Below, piece after piece: positions 32,469 to 40,747 of a DNA stretch of 64,000 nucleotides; positions within the stretch are counted from its first letter, which is position 1; each line of letters opens with the position of its first letter. Location of the stretch: NCBI GenBank assembly GCA_965242735.1, contig OZ251497.1:124001-188000 (forward strand), written 5' to 3'. The stretch comes from G958295645 sp965242735 (GTDB taxonomy: Bacteria; Gemmatimonadota; Gemmatimonadetes; Longimicrobiales; Gaopeijiaceae). Both the position numbers and the translations under genes were made by a program. Below the pieces are notes generated by a model. It was given only the letters and a program-made list of their open reading frames with translations, made no database searches and had not been told where the DNA came from.

Positions 32469-33472
32469 GCGACGAACCCGCCACGACCGTCATGACCTAC
32501 CGCGAGGCGCTGAACGCGGCCATGACGCAGGAAATGGAACGGGACGACGCGGTCTTCCTGATGGGCGAGGAAGTGGCCGAGTACGACGGGGCCTACAAGG
32601 TTTCGCGCGGGATGCTGGCGCGCTTCGGCGATCGCCGGGTCGTGGATTCGCCGATCAGCGAACTGGGATTCGCGGGGCTGTGCGTGGGCGCCGCGATGGC
32701 GGGACTGCGCCCGATCTGCGAGTTCATGACCTTCAACTTCTCGATCCTCGCCCTCGACCAAGTGATCAACAGCGCCGCCAAGATGGCCTACATGACAAAC
32801 GGCGAGGTCAACGTGCCGATCGTGTTTCGGGGTCCCACCGGGGCCGCTCTGCAGCTGGCGGCCCAGCACTCGCAAGCGTGCGAGACCTATTACGTGCACG
32901 CGCCCGGAGTGAAGCTGGCTACGCCCGCGACCCCTGCGGACGCCAAGGGCCTGCTGGCCGCGGCGATCCGGGACGACGACCCGGTGGCGGTGATGGAAGG
33001 CGAGCTGCTGTACAACGTGAAGGGCGAAGTGCCGGACGGCGAGTACGCGATTCCGCTGGGCGTGGCCGATCTCAAGCGGCAGGGCGGCGACGTGAGCATC
33101 GTGACGCACGGCAAGATGGTGCACGTGGCGCTTCAGGCGGCCGCCAAGCTGGCCCGAGACGGGATCGAAGCGGACGTTCTGGACCTGCGTTCGATTCGGC
33201 CTCTGGACGTGGACGCGGTCCTCGAGACGGCGGCGCGCACCAACCGCGTCGTGTACCTCGAGGAAGGCTGGCCGTTCGCCGGCGTCGGCGCGCAGATCGC
33301 CGCGCTCGTGCAGGAGGAGGCGTTCGACGACTTGGACGCGCCGGTGCTGCGCGTGACCCAGGCCGACGTGCCGATGCCGTACGCCAAGGGCTTGGAGGCG
33401 TTGGCGAAGCCCGGGGCGGACCAGGTGGTGCAGGCGTGCCGCAGAGTCCTGTACAAGGACGGAGAGGCGTAG
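32465..33472 (+). CDS. pdhB: Pyruvate dehydrogenase E1 component, beta subunit
   Basis: E1 beta subunit that completes the thiamine-dependent decarboxylase. 335 residues from a GTG overlapping the pdhA stop. Family segments are YREALNAAMTQEMERDDAVF, LMGEEVAEYDGAYKVSRGM, the cofactor-side glutamate in SPISELGFAGLCVGAAMAG, and the C-terminal VDVLDLRSIRPLD-like stretch ADVLDLRSIRPLDVDAVL. Full length. Four bases separate it from the E2 gene. Confidence 0.95.
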   Translation: MSDEPATTVMTYREALNAAMTQEMERDDAVFLMGEEVAEYDGAYKVSRGMLARFGDRRVVDSPISELGFAGLCVGAAMAGLRPICEFMTFNFSILALDQVINSAAKMAYMTNGEVNVPIVFRGPTGAALQLAAQHSQACETYYVHAPGVKLATPATPADAKGLLAAAIRDDDPVAVMEGELLYNVKGEVPDGEYAIPLGVADLKRQGGDVSIVTHGKMVHVALQAAAKLARDGIEADVLDLRSIRPLDVDAVLETAARTNRVVYLEEGWPFAGVGAQIAALVQEEAFDDLDAPVLRVTQADVPMPYAKGLEALAKPGADQVVQACRRVLYKDGEA

Positions 33473-33476
33473 GCGC

Positions 33477-34931
33477 ATGGCCGACAAGGTCTACATGGAG
33501 GCGCTGTCGCCCACGATGGAGGAGGGCCAGGTCGTCAAGTGGCACAAGGCCGAGGGCGACGCCGTGGCCGAGGGCGACGTGCTGGCGGACATCGAGACGG
33601 ACAAGGCGACCATGGAGCTGGTGGCGCGCGGCGGCGGCGTGTTGCGGGGGGTGTTCGCGACGGAAGGGGCCGTGGTGCCCGTGGGCGAAGTGATCGCGGT
33701 GATCGGGGGCGCCGACGAGGACGTTTCCGCGGTGGCCGCCGCGGCGTGGGGCGGCGGGTCGGCGACGGAGAGGCCGGGCGTGGACGGGGCTTCGGTGGTG
33801 GCGGCGCAGGCGGAAGGCGGCGATGCCGGATCCGGGCCGGGCGACGTGGCCGCGGCGTTGTCGCCGGCCAGCGGGGCGGGACCTGCGCCCGAGAGGCCGG
33901 CCGGTGGCGAGCCGGTTGCCGCGGCCGCCCCGACCGAGCCGCTGCAGTTCGCGGTTGATTCGCTCCCCGGCTCCGTCGCTGGGCCTTCCCCGGCGCATTC
34001 TTCTGGGCCAGCGCTTCCGGCCCCCGGTCCCCCTGGCCCGCAAGGCCGCGTGAAGGCGTCGCCCGTGGCAAGGCGGCTCGCCCGGGAGATGGATGTGGAC
34101 CTGCACGCCGTCGCCGGTTCTGGCCCGGCGGGCCGGGTCGTGAAGCGGGACGTCGAGGCCGCCGCCGAAGCCGCCGCGGCCTTGCCCGTTGCCGTTCCGG
34201 TTGCCCCGCCGTTCCTCGCGCCGCCCGACGGCCTCGCCCTGCCCGAGCACGAGGACGTGCCCCTGACCCAGATGCGCAAGACCGTGGCCCGGCGACTGGC
34301 CGAGTCCTTGGGACCCGTCCCCCACTTCTTCCTCACCGTGGACATGGACATGAGCCGGGCGCTGGAGGCGCGAGCGCGCATCAACCAGCTGCTGGAGCCG
34401 TTCGGCGGCAAGGCTTCGCTCAACGACTTGGTCGTCAAGGCCGCCGCCGCCGCTCTGGTACGCCATCCCGAGTGCAACGCGTGGTGGCAGGACGACCGCA
34501 TCCGCCGCTTCAACCGCGTCCACATGGGCGTGGCCGTGGCCGTGCCCGACGGTCTGATCACGCCGGTGGTTCGAGACGCCCAGGCCAAGGGACTCGGCCA
34601 AATCAGCGCCGAAGTCCGCGAGCTGGCCGCCCGCGCCCGCGAGAAGAAGCTCCAGCCGCACGAGTACACCGGCTCCACGTTCTCGATCTCCAACCTCGGC
34701 ATGTTCGGAATCGAGGAGTTCACGGCTGTGATCAATCCCCCGGAGGCCGGCATCCTGGCCGTCGGCGCGGTGGAGGAGCGGGCCGTCGTGGTGGACGGCG
34801 CGGTCGTCCCGCGTCCCCGAATGCGCGTCACGATGAGCTGCGACCACCGAGTCGTGGACGGCGCGCAGGGCGCCCGCTTCCTGGCCACCCTCAAGGCGTT
34901 CCTGGAGGAGCCGGCGGCGATTTTGGCGTAG
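33477..34931 (+). CDS. pdhC: Pyruvate dehydrogenase E2, dihydrolipoamide acetyltransferase
   Basis: Core acetyltransferase of the complex. 484 residues: one lipoyl domain with the modified lysine in DIETDKATMELV (~residue 42), an Ala/Pro-rich swinging linker (~90-190), the E1/E3-binding peripheral domain (SPVARRLAREMDVDLHAVAG, ~193-225) and the catalytic domain with MRKTVARRLAESLG and the active-site SCDHRVVDGAQGARF (~455). The lipoyl lysine is the target of the LipA encoded upstream. The E3 gene of the same complex is 3.1 kb downstream, beyond a defence-related insertion. Confidence 0.96.
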   Translation: MADKVYMEALSPTMEEGQVVKWHKAEGDAVAEGDVLADIETDKATMELVARGGGVLRGVFATEGAVVPVGEVIAVIGGADEDVSAVAAAAWGGGSATERPGVDGASVVAAQAEGGDAGSGPGDVAAALSPASGAGPAPERPAGGEPVAAAAPTEPLQFAVDSLPGSVAGPSPAHSSGPALPAPGPPGPQGRVKASPVARRLAREMDVDLHAVAGSGPAGRVVKRDVEAAAEAAAALPVAVPVAPPFLAPPDGLALPEHEDVPLTQMRKTVARRLAESLGPVPHFFLTVDMDMSRALEARARINQLLEPFGGKASLNDLVVKAAAAALVRHPECNAWWQDDRIRRFNRVHMGVAVAVPDGLITPVVRDAQAKGLGQISAEVRELAARAREKKLQPHEYTGSTFSISNLGMFGIEEFTAVINPPEAGILAVGAVEERAVVVDGAVVPRPRMRVTMSCDHRVVDGAQGARFLATLKAFLEEPAAILA

Positions 34932-34940
34932 GGCGGGGCT

Positions 34941-35933
34941 ATGTTGGAGACGGACCACGATTGTTCCGCCTCGGATGGGAGGGCCGTCATCAACGTTCGC
35001 TACCAGCTTCGGGCTTCGGGCCTCCCCGAACCCGAAGGGACCATGCGCGTGTCTCAGCTCCGCAAGGCACTAGGTGCCCTCGCGACGACGGCGCGGCGGG
35101 CCACGAGCCTTGTGGCCACGGGGAGCGGGTCGTCGAAGGGAAGAGCGGCCGAGTGGCTGGCGAAGGCGACGGACTTCACGGTCACCGGATTGAAGCCGGG
35201 GTCCACCGTCGTTGAGGTCGCCGCTTTGCCGCTCGGCACAGCGGCTCCCGAGCAATTCGCGCAAAGGGACCTGTGGGACACTGATTCTCATGCCGATTTC
35301 ACCGCCCTGGACATTGCCGCCCGCGCCATAGAAGAAGCCAAGGATCCCAACTCCGACGGGAACTGGTTCGACAGCGCCGTGCTCGGATCGATTTTGGATT
35401 TTCCGACTTCGACCCGAGAGCCCGCCGTCAAGTACGTTCTGAATCCTGTCGGTGCCCACAGCCGCCACCGTTCGTTCGTGCTGGAAGGACACGCCAAGCA
35501 GGGCATCCGGAAGCGATTGCAGGCCATACCTGCCTCGAGAGCCTTTGTCGTAAGCGGTCGGCTGGACGAGATCAAGTACCCCAGCAAGGGTTTTCGGTTG
35601 ACCTTGCCCGACAAGTCCCACCTGCTTGGCCGCTTGGTTTCCGCAGAAGCGGCGGAGTCTCTTCGGTCTCTGTGGGGATCTTCGGCCACCGTGGAAGGCA
35701 CGGTGCACTTCAAGGCCAGTGGCCTCCCTCGGCTGATCGAAGCTCGCAAGGTCATGGTTGCTGACGCGTCCGCCGACGCCGTCTTTCGCCAACTCCCGGT
35801 GGCAGATGCGCTAATCGCCGGGAATCAGGATCGCATCCGTCTTCGTGCGAGCGACTCGATCAATCTCGACAGAATCACCGGTAGATGGCCGGGAGATGAA
35901 TCCATCGAAGAACTGATGGCGATGCTTGACTGA
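34941..35933 (+). CDS. Hypothetical 330-residue protein paired with a PIN-domain protein
   Basis: Not recognised. An N-terminal part (residues ~15-130) contains RVSQLRKALGALATTARRAT and ADFTALDIAARAIEEAKD, mixed alpha-beta. The second half has strand-rich segments such as RHRSFVLEGHAKQGIRKRL, KGFRLTLPDKSHLLGRLVS and GTVHFKASGLPRLIEARKVM, suggesting a ligand- or nucleic-acid-binding beta fold. The C-terminus ends in an acidic helix GDESIEELMAMLD. Its stop overlaps the ATG of the PIN gene (TGATG), so both proteins are made together. It may therefore be an unusually large antitoxin or regulator. Less G+C-rich than the pdh genes. Confidence 0.7.
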   Translation: MLETDHDCSASDGRAVINVRYQLRASGLPEPEGTMRVSQLRKALGALATTARRATSLVATGSGSSKGRAAEWLAKATDFTVTGLKPGSTVVEVAALPLGTAAPEQFAQRDLWDTDSHADFTALDIAARAIEEAKDPNSDGNWFDSAVLGSILDFPTSTREPAVKYVLNPVGAHSRHRSFVLEGHAKQGIRKRLQAIPASRAFVVSGRLDEIKYPSKGFRLTLPDKSHLLGRLVSAEAAESLRSLWGSSATVEGTVHFKASGLPRLIEARKVMVADASADAVFRQLPVADALIAGNQDRIRLRASDSINLDRITGRWPGDESIEELMAMLD

Positions 35934-36424
35934 TGGAGCGACGGAGCTTCCTCCTTGACACCGGCTTGCTGTTGGGAATGATCAAGGACGCCCCGTGGGC
36001 GCGCCGGGCGAGATCCGACAACCATTTCGACGATCCGCAAACATTGGTCACGACGTCCGTGGTATGCCATGGCGAGATTATGGCAATCTCGGAGAAGAAT
36101 CAATGGGGAGAAAAGAAGCGCGCAGATTTGGCGCAACTGCTGTGCGAGATTCCTGCCGTTGGGATCAAGCAAGACCCTATACTTACCGCCTACGCGAGAA
36201 TCGACGCCTGGAGTCAAGGTAGGGAAATTGCGAATCAGTCGGCACCTCCGCCGAAACCAGCACGGAAGATGAACCAGAACGACATGTGGATAGCTGCAAC
36301 GGCACACGCGATTGGAGCTGTTCTCGTATCGACAGATCGCGACTTCGAACACTTGCAGGAAGCGTGGATCAATTTCATCTACGTTGATCAACGAGAGCTA
36401 TCTCATCAATCTTCACCTGCTTGA
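35933..36424 (+). CDS. PIN-domain ribonuclease-like protein (VapC-like toxin candidate)
   Basis: A 163-residue PIN-domain protein. The four acidic positions expected for metal-dependent RNA cleavage are visible: Asp9 in FLLDTGLLLG, Glu48 in VVCHGEIMAI, Asp117 in NQNDMWIAATAHAIGAVLVS and Asp135/Asp137 in STDRDFEHL. Such proteins are the toxins of VapBC-type modules. The partner here is not a small DNA-binding antitoxin but the 330-residue protein upstream, to which it is coupled. Composition is clearly less G+C-rich than the flanking pdh genes, pointing to acquisition. Confidence 0.85.
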   Translation: MERRSFLLDTGLLLGMIKDAPWARRARSDNHFDDPQTLVTTSVVCHGEIMAISEKNQWGEKKRADLAQLLCEIPAVGIKQDPILTAYARIDAWSQGREIANQSAPPPKPARKMNQNDMWIAATAHAIGAVLVSTDRDFEHLQEAWINFIYVDQRELSHQSSPA

Positions 36425-36430
36425 GCTACC

Positions 36431-36481
36431 GTGACTGCCCGGATCCATCAGGAGCTCGTCAGCTTCATCTGGAGCATCTGA
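36431..36481 (+). pseudogene. 5' fragment resembling hsdM (type I methyltransferase start)
   Basis: A GTG codon opens VTARIHQELVSFIWSI followed at once by TGA. This is the typical N-terminus of HsdM-type N6-adenine methyltransferases, which in intact genes continues with …ADLLRG and the rest of the enzyme. Nothing of the rest is present. The AAA ATPase gene begins 13 bp later. I read this as the truncated beginning of a lost type I restriction-modification operon; the identification rests on 16 residues only. Confidence 0.6.
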
Positions 36482-36494
36482 GGGGCGAGACGGA

Positions 36495-37745
36495 ATGATC
36501 ACGCTCGTCCAAGCCCGCAACTACCGCAATCTTCGGGACGTTCGAACTCCACTCAGGGACTTTCAGTTGCTGGTGGGCAAGAACGCTTCGGGGAAGAGCA
36601 CGTTCATGGACATCGTCGCGTTCATGAGCGACTGCCTGTCGGATGGCCTGGAGAAGACGGTGAAGAGACGCTCGGCGGACCCTCGAGCGTTGGTGTACCA
36701 GGGGACGGGAGATCGCTTTGAATTGGCCATCGAAGCTGCGGTGCCCGCCGACGTGAACGATCGGCCCGACGGGCTAGACGCGCTGCGATATCGCCTGGCC
36801 GTGGAAGTCGGGGATCGGCCCGGCGAATGCCGCGTTGCGGGCGAGTCGCTCGTTCTTGCGCCCGGCGGAGGCTATCCGCCGTCGGGCAACGGTACCCCAG
36901 CCGTGGAGACGCGAGGGAGCGAGGCGGCGTGCGTGGCCGAAGGGCCCGGAACCGTTCGTCCAGTGGTGGAGGGCCCGGAAGATGTTGCGGCCAGCTTCAC
37001 GCCGGAGTGGTTTGCCGGGCACACCGAAAGGGCGCACGCTAGCTCCGTGGACCCCGGCATGTCTGCGCTGTCGGCCCTGCCGGAAGACACCGAAGCGTTC
37101 CCAGCCGCAACGTGGTTGAGGCAGTACCTGTTGCACGAGATTCACCGGATCGCCTTCGATGTGGGGACCTTGGCCCGTCCCAATCCACCGACCGCGGCCG
37201 AGGGCTTTGTTCCGGACGGGTCGAACGTGGCGAGCATCGTGGCTCGGTTCCGAGAAGAATCGCCCGACAGCTTCCTGCGCTGGGTCGACCAGCTTCGGTT
37301 GGATGCGCCCGACCTTGCGGACGTTTCGGTCGCTGTTCGCGCAGAGGACGGTCATTGCTACTTGGTCTTCGAGCATCAGGGAGGCGCGAGGGTTCCCGCA
37401 TGGCTGGCTTCCAGCGGATTGTTGCACCTGGCTGCGTATACGTTGCCGACTTACGTGGAGCATCCCTCGGGAACGTACTTGTACGAGCATCCTGAACGGG
37501 ACATGTACGCTGGCACGATGCATTCGATATACAGCGCTCTGACGTGCCTCTGGGATTCGCAGGCATTGGTTGCCACGCAATCGACGAGTCTCATGGCCTT
37601 CTTCAAGCCGAAGGATCTGCTCTGCTTTGCTCGCGATGACGACGGCGAGATCAAGGTCGCATGGGGCCCTGACCATCAGTACTTGAAGAACTGGAGCGGC
37701 AAGATCGACGTCGGCACCATCGTCGCATCGGGAATTCTCGGGTGA
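36495..37745 (+). CDS. AAA-type ATPase (ABC/OLD-like, AAA_21 family), defence-associated
   Basis: A 416-residue ATPase of the SMC/OLD-like group. The N-terminus ITLVQARNYRNLRDV and Walker A LLVGKNASGKSTFMD (residues ~26-39) are typical. Near the C-terminus come the signature-like SSGLLHLAAYTLP, the Walker B equivalent GTYLYEHPERDMY with its catalytic Glu, and VATQSTSLMAFF, where the usual His of THS is Gln. Relatives usually act with a small second protein in phage-defence loci. Only a truncated piece of such a partner is seen downstream. It stands between fragments resembling hsdM and hsdR. Confidence 0.82.
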   Translation: MITLVQARNYRNLRDVRTPLRDFQLLVGKNASGKSTFMDIVAFMSDCLSDGLEKTVKRRSADPRALVYQGTGDRFELAIEAAVPADVNDRPDGLDALRYRLAVEVGDRPGECRVAGESLVLAPGGGYPPSGNGTPAVETRGSEAACVAEGPGTVRPVVEGPEDVAASFTPEWFAGHTERAHASSVDPGMSALSALPEDTEAFPAATWLRQYLLHEIHRIAFDVGTLARPNPPTAAEGFVPDGSNVASIVARFREESPDSFLRWVDQLRLDAPDLADVSVAVRAEDGHCYLVFEHQGGARVPAWLASSGLLHLAAYTLPTYVEHPSGTYLYEHPERDMYAGTMHSIYSALTCLWDSQALVATQSTSLMAFFKPKDLLCFARDDDGEIKVAWGPDHQYLKNWSGKIDVGTIVASGILG

Positions 37746-37749
37746 GTCG

Positions 37750-37842
37750 GTGAGACTTGATTGCGCTCGTGGCGGACAGGGACATGCAAGGGCGTGTGGC
37801 AGCAAGTGACCGACCGGGTGTTTTGAGGCCTGAGCATGGCCG
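37750..37842 (+). pseudogene. Truncated N-terminus of the AAA ATPase's usual partner protein
   Basis: Five bases after the ATPase stop, a reading starts VRL and, after one frame shift, continues IALVADRDMQ and RVAASDRPGVLRPEHG. This resembles the opening of the small proteins that accompany AAA_21 ATPases (roughly M+LVALVEDRDME…RP.SLGIRP). It stops being protein-like after ~30 residues. The interpretation rests on short similarity recalled from the family and is tentative. Confidence 0.35.
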
Positions 37843-38063
37843 ATTTCAAGCCCGCGCACGGAAGCGAGCTGGGCGATGCCGACCGCTTCTTCTTCGAGGA
37901 GGTCCGGGCCGACGCCTGCGCCGACGCGGAGGTTGTGAGCCTTGCGCGCGCCAACGATCTGCAGAAGTTCGCGCTGGGCGTCCCGAACCCCGACCGCCGA
38001 GGCGTAGTACCTTTTAAGGCCGTCTTCCTCAACCGCGCACCGTCAACAAGGCAGTCGCCATGA
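37836..38063 (+). pseudogene. 3' fragment resembling hsdR (type I restriction subunit)
   Basis: A 75-codon reading contains FFFEEVRADACADAE and AEVVSLARANDLQKFALGV, which resembles the C-terminal region of type I restriction R subunits (…D.ev...A.AND...F...). The conserved stretch ends near 37984 and is followed by unrelated residues. Together with the hsdM-like fragment at 36431 it suggests that a type I restriction-modification operon once occupied this site and has been replaced internally by the AAA ATPase gene. The reading overlaps the lpdA start by 4 bp, which may be accidental. Confidence 0.45.
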
Positions 38064-39481
38064 CCCGCAGTCCAGGGCAGGACCAGAACTTCGACGTGGT
38101 GGTCGTGGGCGGCGGCCCGGGCGGCTACGTGGCGGCGATTCGGGCGGCCCAGCTGGGGCTTCGCACGGCCTGCGTCGAGGCCGACAAGCTGGGCGGCGTC
38201 TGCCTGAACGTGGGATGCATCCCCACCAAGGCCTTGCTGAGCAGCGCCTTGCTGGTCAACGAGTTGGCCCACGCCGAAGGCCACGGAATCGTGCTGGAGG
38301 GCTTCGCCACGGACTTGGGTCCGGCCCAGGCGCGCAGCCGCAAGGTGGCCGCCCGGCTCTCGAAGGGCGTGGCCTTCCTTTTCAAGAAGAACCGCGTGAC
38401 CCACGTGGACGGCTACGGCCGGCTTCTGGGCGACGGCGCCGTCGAGGTGGAGAAGGACGGAACGAAGACCGTTCTGGCCGCCCGAGACATCATCTTGGCG
38501 ACGGGTTCGAGGCCGCGCAGCCTGCCCTTCCTGGAGATCGACGAGAAGCGCGTCTGGTCGTCCACCGGCGCGCTCTTCCAGAAGAGGGCCCCGGAGTCGC
38601 TGGTGGTCGTGGGCGCCGGGGCGGTCGGCATGGAGTTCGCCGACATCTACGACGCCTACGGGACCAAGGTCACGGTCGTCGAGGCTCTCGACCGCGTGTT
38701 GCCGGTGGAGGACGCGGACTCGTCGAAGGTCGTCGCGGCCAGCTTCAAGAAGCGGGGCATCGACGTGTTCACGGGCGCGCGCGTGGAAGAGACGAAGGCG
38801 TCGGACGACGGCGTGTCGATTTCGTTCACGGACGCGAAGGGCGAAGGCAGAAAGCTCGACGTGGACTACGTCCTTTCGGCCGTCGGGCGGATCCCCAACA
38901 CGGAGGACGTGGGACTGGAAGCCGCCGGCGTCGAGACGACGGAATCGGGCGGCTTCGTGGCCGTGGACGAGGCCATGCGCACCAGCGCTCCCGGCGTCTG
39001 GGCCGTGGGCGACTGCGCAGGTCCGCCCCTGCTGGCTCACAAGGGCATGCACGAAGGCGTCGTGGCGGCCGAGCACGTCGCCGGGGCCGCCGATCACGCG
39101 GTGGACTACGGCAACGTCCCCAACTGCACTTACTGCAACCCGGAAGTCGCGTCGGTCGGCCTGACCGAAGAGCAGGCTCGCGACAAGGGCCTGGACATCG
39201 AAGTCGGCCAGTTCCCGTGGGTCGGCAACGGCCGCGCCTTGGCCGCGGGCGGCACGCCGGAAGGCTTCGTCAAGGTGATCCGCGACAAGCGCTACTCGGA
39301 GGTCGTGGGCGCCCACGTGGTGGGACCGCACGCCACCGAGCTGATCGGCGAGTTCGTCGTCGCCCGCCACCTGGAGTCCACCGTGGAAGAGATCGACCGG
39401 GCCATGCATCCCCATCCGACCCTCTCGGAAGCCGTCGCCGAAGGCGCGTTGGCCGCCTTGGGGCGAGCGCTGCACGTGTAG
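38060..39481 (+). CDS. lpdA: Dihydrolipoyl dehydrogenase (E3)
   Basis: FAD flavoprotein that reoxidises dihydrolipoamide of the pyruvate dehydrogenase E2 and similar complexes. 473 residues: FAD-binding FDVVVVGGGPGGYVAAIRAA, the redox-active disulfide GGVCLNVGCIPTKALLSS, NAD-binding VVGAGAVGMEFADIYDAYG, second FAD motif GVWAVGDCAGPPLLAH, and the C-terminal catalytic His-Glu in MHPHPTLSEA. All catalytic residues are intact. It belongs functionally with pdhABC, from which it is separated by the insertion at 34.9-38.0 kb. Confidence 0.97.
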   Translation: MTRSPGQDQNFDVVVVGGGPGGYVAAIRAAQLGLRTACVEADKLGGVCLNVGCIPTKALLSSALLVNELAHAEGHGIVLEGFATDLGPAQARSRKVAARLSKGVAFLFKKNRVTHVDGYGRLLGDGAVEVEKDGTKTVLAARDIILATGSRPRSLPFLEIDEKRVWSSTGALFQKRAPESLVVVGAGAVGMEFADIYDAYGTKVTVVEALDRVLPVEDADSSKVVAASFKKRGIDVFTGARVEETKASDDGVSISFTDAKGEGRKLDVDYVLSAVGRIPNTEDVGLEAAGVETTESGGFVAVDEAMRTSAPGVWAVGDCAGPPLLAHKGMHEGVVAAEHVAGAADHAVDYGNVPNCTYCNPEVASVGLTEEQARDKGLDIEVGQFPWVGNGRALAAGGTPEGFVKVIRDKRYSEVVGAHVVGPHATELIGEFVVARHLESTVEEIDRAMHPHPTLSEAVAEGALAALGRALHV

Positions 39482-39490
39482 GAAAAGCCC

Positions 39491-40747
39491 CTACAGCTCC
39501 ACTTCCACGTCGCGAATCTGCAGAATCCTCAGCAGCGCCTCGCCGATCTTGCTGTTGGGGGAGGACGCGCCGGCGGTCAGGCCCAGGCTGAACGGACCGG
39601 TCGGCAGCCAGTCTTCGTCCACGACCTCGGGCGCTTCGGCGTCGAGAACGGGCTTGTGGCGGATGCGGCCCGTCTCCGCGTCGATGCAGGCGGCGTCCTC
39701 GACGTGGAAGGTCCGGACGTGCTGGCGGCAGAGGTGGGCCAAGTGGTTGGTGTTGGACGAGTTGTAGCCGCCGAGCACGATCATGACGTCGGGCGGCTCC
39801 TTCATCATCTCCACGACGGCGTCCTGGCGCTCCTGCGTGGCGGAGCAGATGGTGCCGAAGGAGCGGAAGCGCTCTGCGGCGTGGTCTTCCCCGTAGGTCT
39901 CGGCCATGATCTCGCGCAGGCGGGCGCCGATGGCCAGCGACTCGGTGGCGAGCATGGTCGTCTGGTTGGCCACGCCGATGCGCCGCAGGTCCACGTCGGG
40001 GTCGAAGCCCGGCGAGAAGCGGCCGCGGAACCGTTCCAGGAATTCCTCGCGGGTCGGGCGACCGTCCCGTTCCGTCATGTACTCGCCCACCAGCTCGGCT
40101 TCCTCGATGTCGCGAATGACCAGGTACTTGCCGCCGGGATGCCGGTTCACTTGGCTGGCCGTGGCCCGGGACTCTTCGTGCAGGTGCTTGCCGTGGATGA
40201 CGGCGGTGAACCCGTCGCGCGCGTAGCTCTCCACGCGCTTCCACACGAGGAGCACCGAACCGCACGTGGTGTCCACCAGGATGCATCCGATGGCCTTGAG
40301 CGTCGCCAAGTCCTCGATCGTGACCCCGAAGGCCGGAATGATGACCACGTCTTCGGCCGTCACGTGGCTGAAGTCGAAACCCTTCCCGGGCTCCGGGTAG
40401 ATGAACTCGATGCCCATCTCTTGGAGGCGGTGGTTCACGTGAGGATTGTGGATGATCTCGCCGACCAGGCAGACGCGCTTGTCCGGGAACTTGTGCCGGG
40501 TCTCGTAGGCGTAGTCCACGGCCCGGTCCACGCCGTAGCAGAAGCCGAACTCCTTGGCGAGGCGGACGTCGACGTCGCCGAACTGGTCCCGGTACCCCCT
40601 CGACCGAATCCGTTCCACGAGCGCCGACTGGTATTCGGCGTCGATGAGCGGCTTGACCTCGGTCTTGAGCCCGAATCCCTTGCGGAAGTACCGCCCGTCC
40701 GCCTTGCTGCGCCGCGCAGCGCCGGCCGTCGTCGCCGCCGGGCTCAT
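39491..40747 (-). CDS. ispH: 4-hydroxy-3-methylbut-2-enyl diphosphate reductase
   Basis: Last enzyme of the MEP isoprenoid pathway, producing IPP and DMAPP. 418 residues, the long type also found in cyanobacteria and plastids (the E. coli type has ~316). The three iron-sulfur cysteines are in EFGFCYGVDRAVDYA, LVDTTCGSV and GTICSATQERQDA; IPAFGVT and the NSSNTNHL segment bind substrate. It converges with lpdA, and the ~9-bp junction contains a small TGTAGG/CCTACA stem-loop. Its ATG at 40747 overlaps the stop of the upstream DCC gene. Confidence 0.96.
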   Translation of the reverse strand: MSPAATTAGAARRSKADGRYFRKGFGLKTEVKPLIDAEYQSALVERIRSRGYRDQFGDVDVRLAKEFGFCYGVDRAVDYAYETRHKFPDKRVCLVGEIIHNPHVNHRLQEMGIEFIYPEPGKGFDFSHVTAEDVVIIPAFGVTIEDLATLKAIGCILVDTTCGSVLLVWKRVESYARDGFTAVIHGKHLHEESRATASQVNRHPGGKYLVIRDIEEAELVGEYMTERDGRPTREEFLERFRGRFSPGFDPDVDLRRIGVANQTTMLATESLAIGARLREIMAETYGEDHAAERFRSFGTICSATQERQDAVVEMMKEPPDVMIVLGGYNSSNTNHLAHLCRQHVRTFHVEDAACIDAETGRIRHKPVLDAEAPEVVDEDWLPTGPFSLGLTAGASSPNSKIGEALLRILQIRDVEVEL

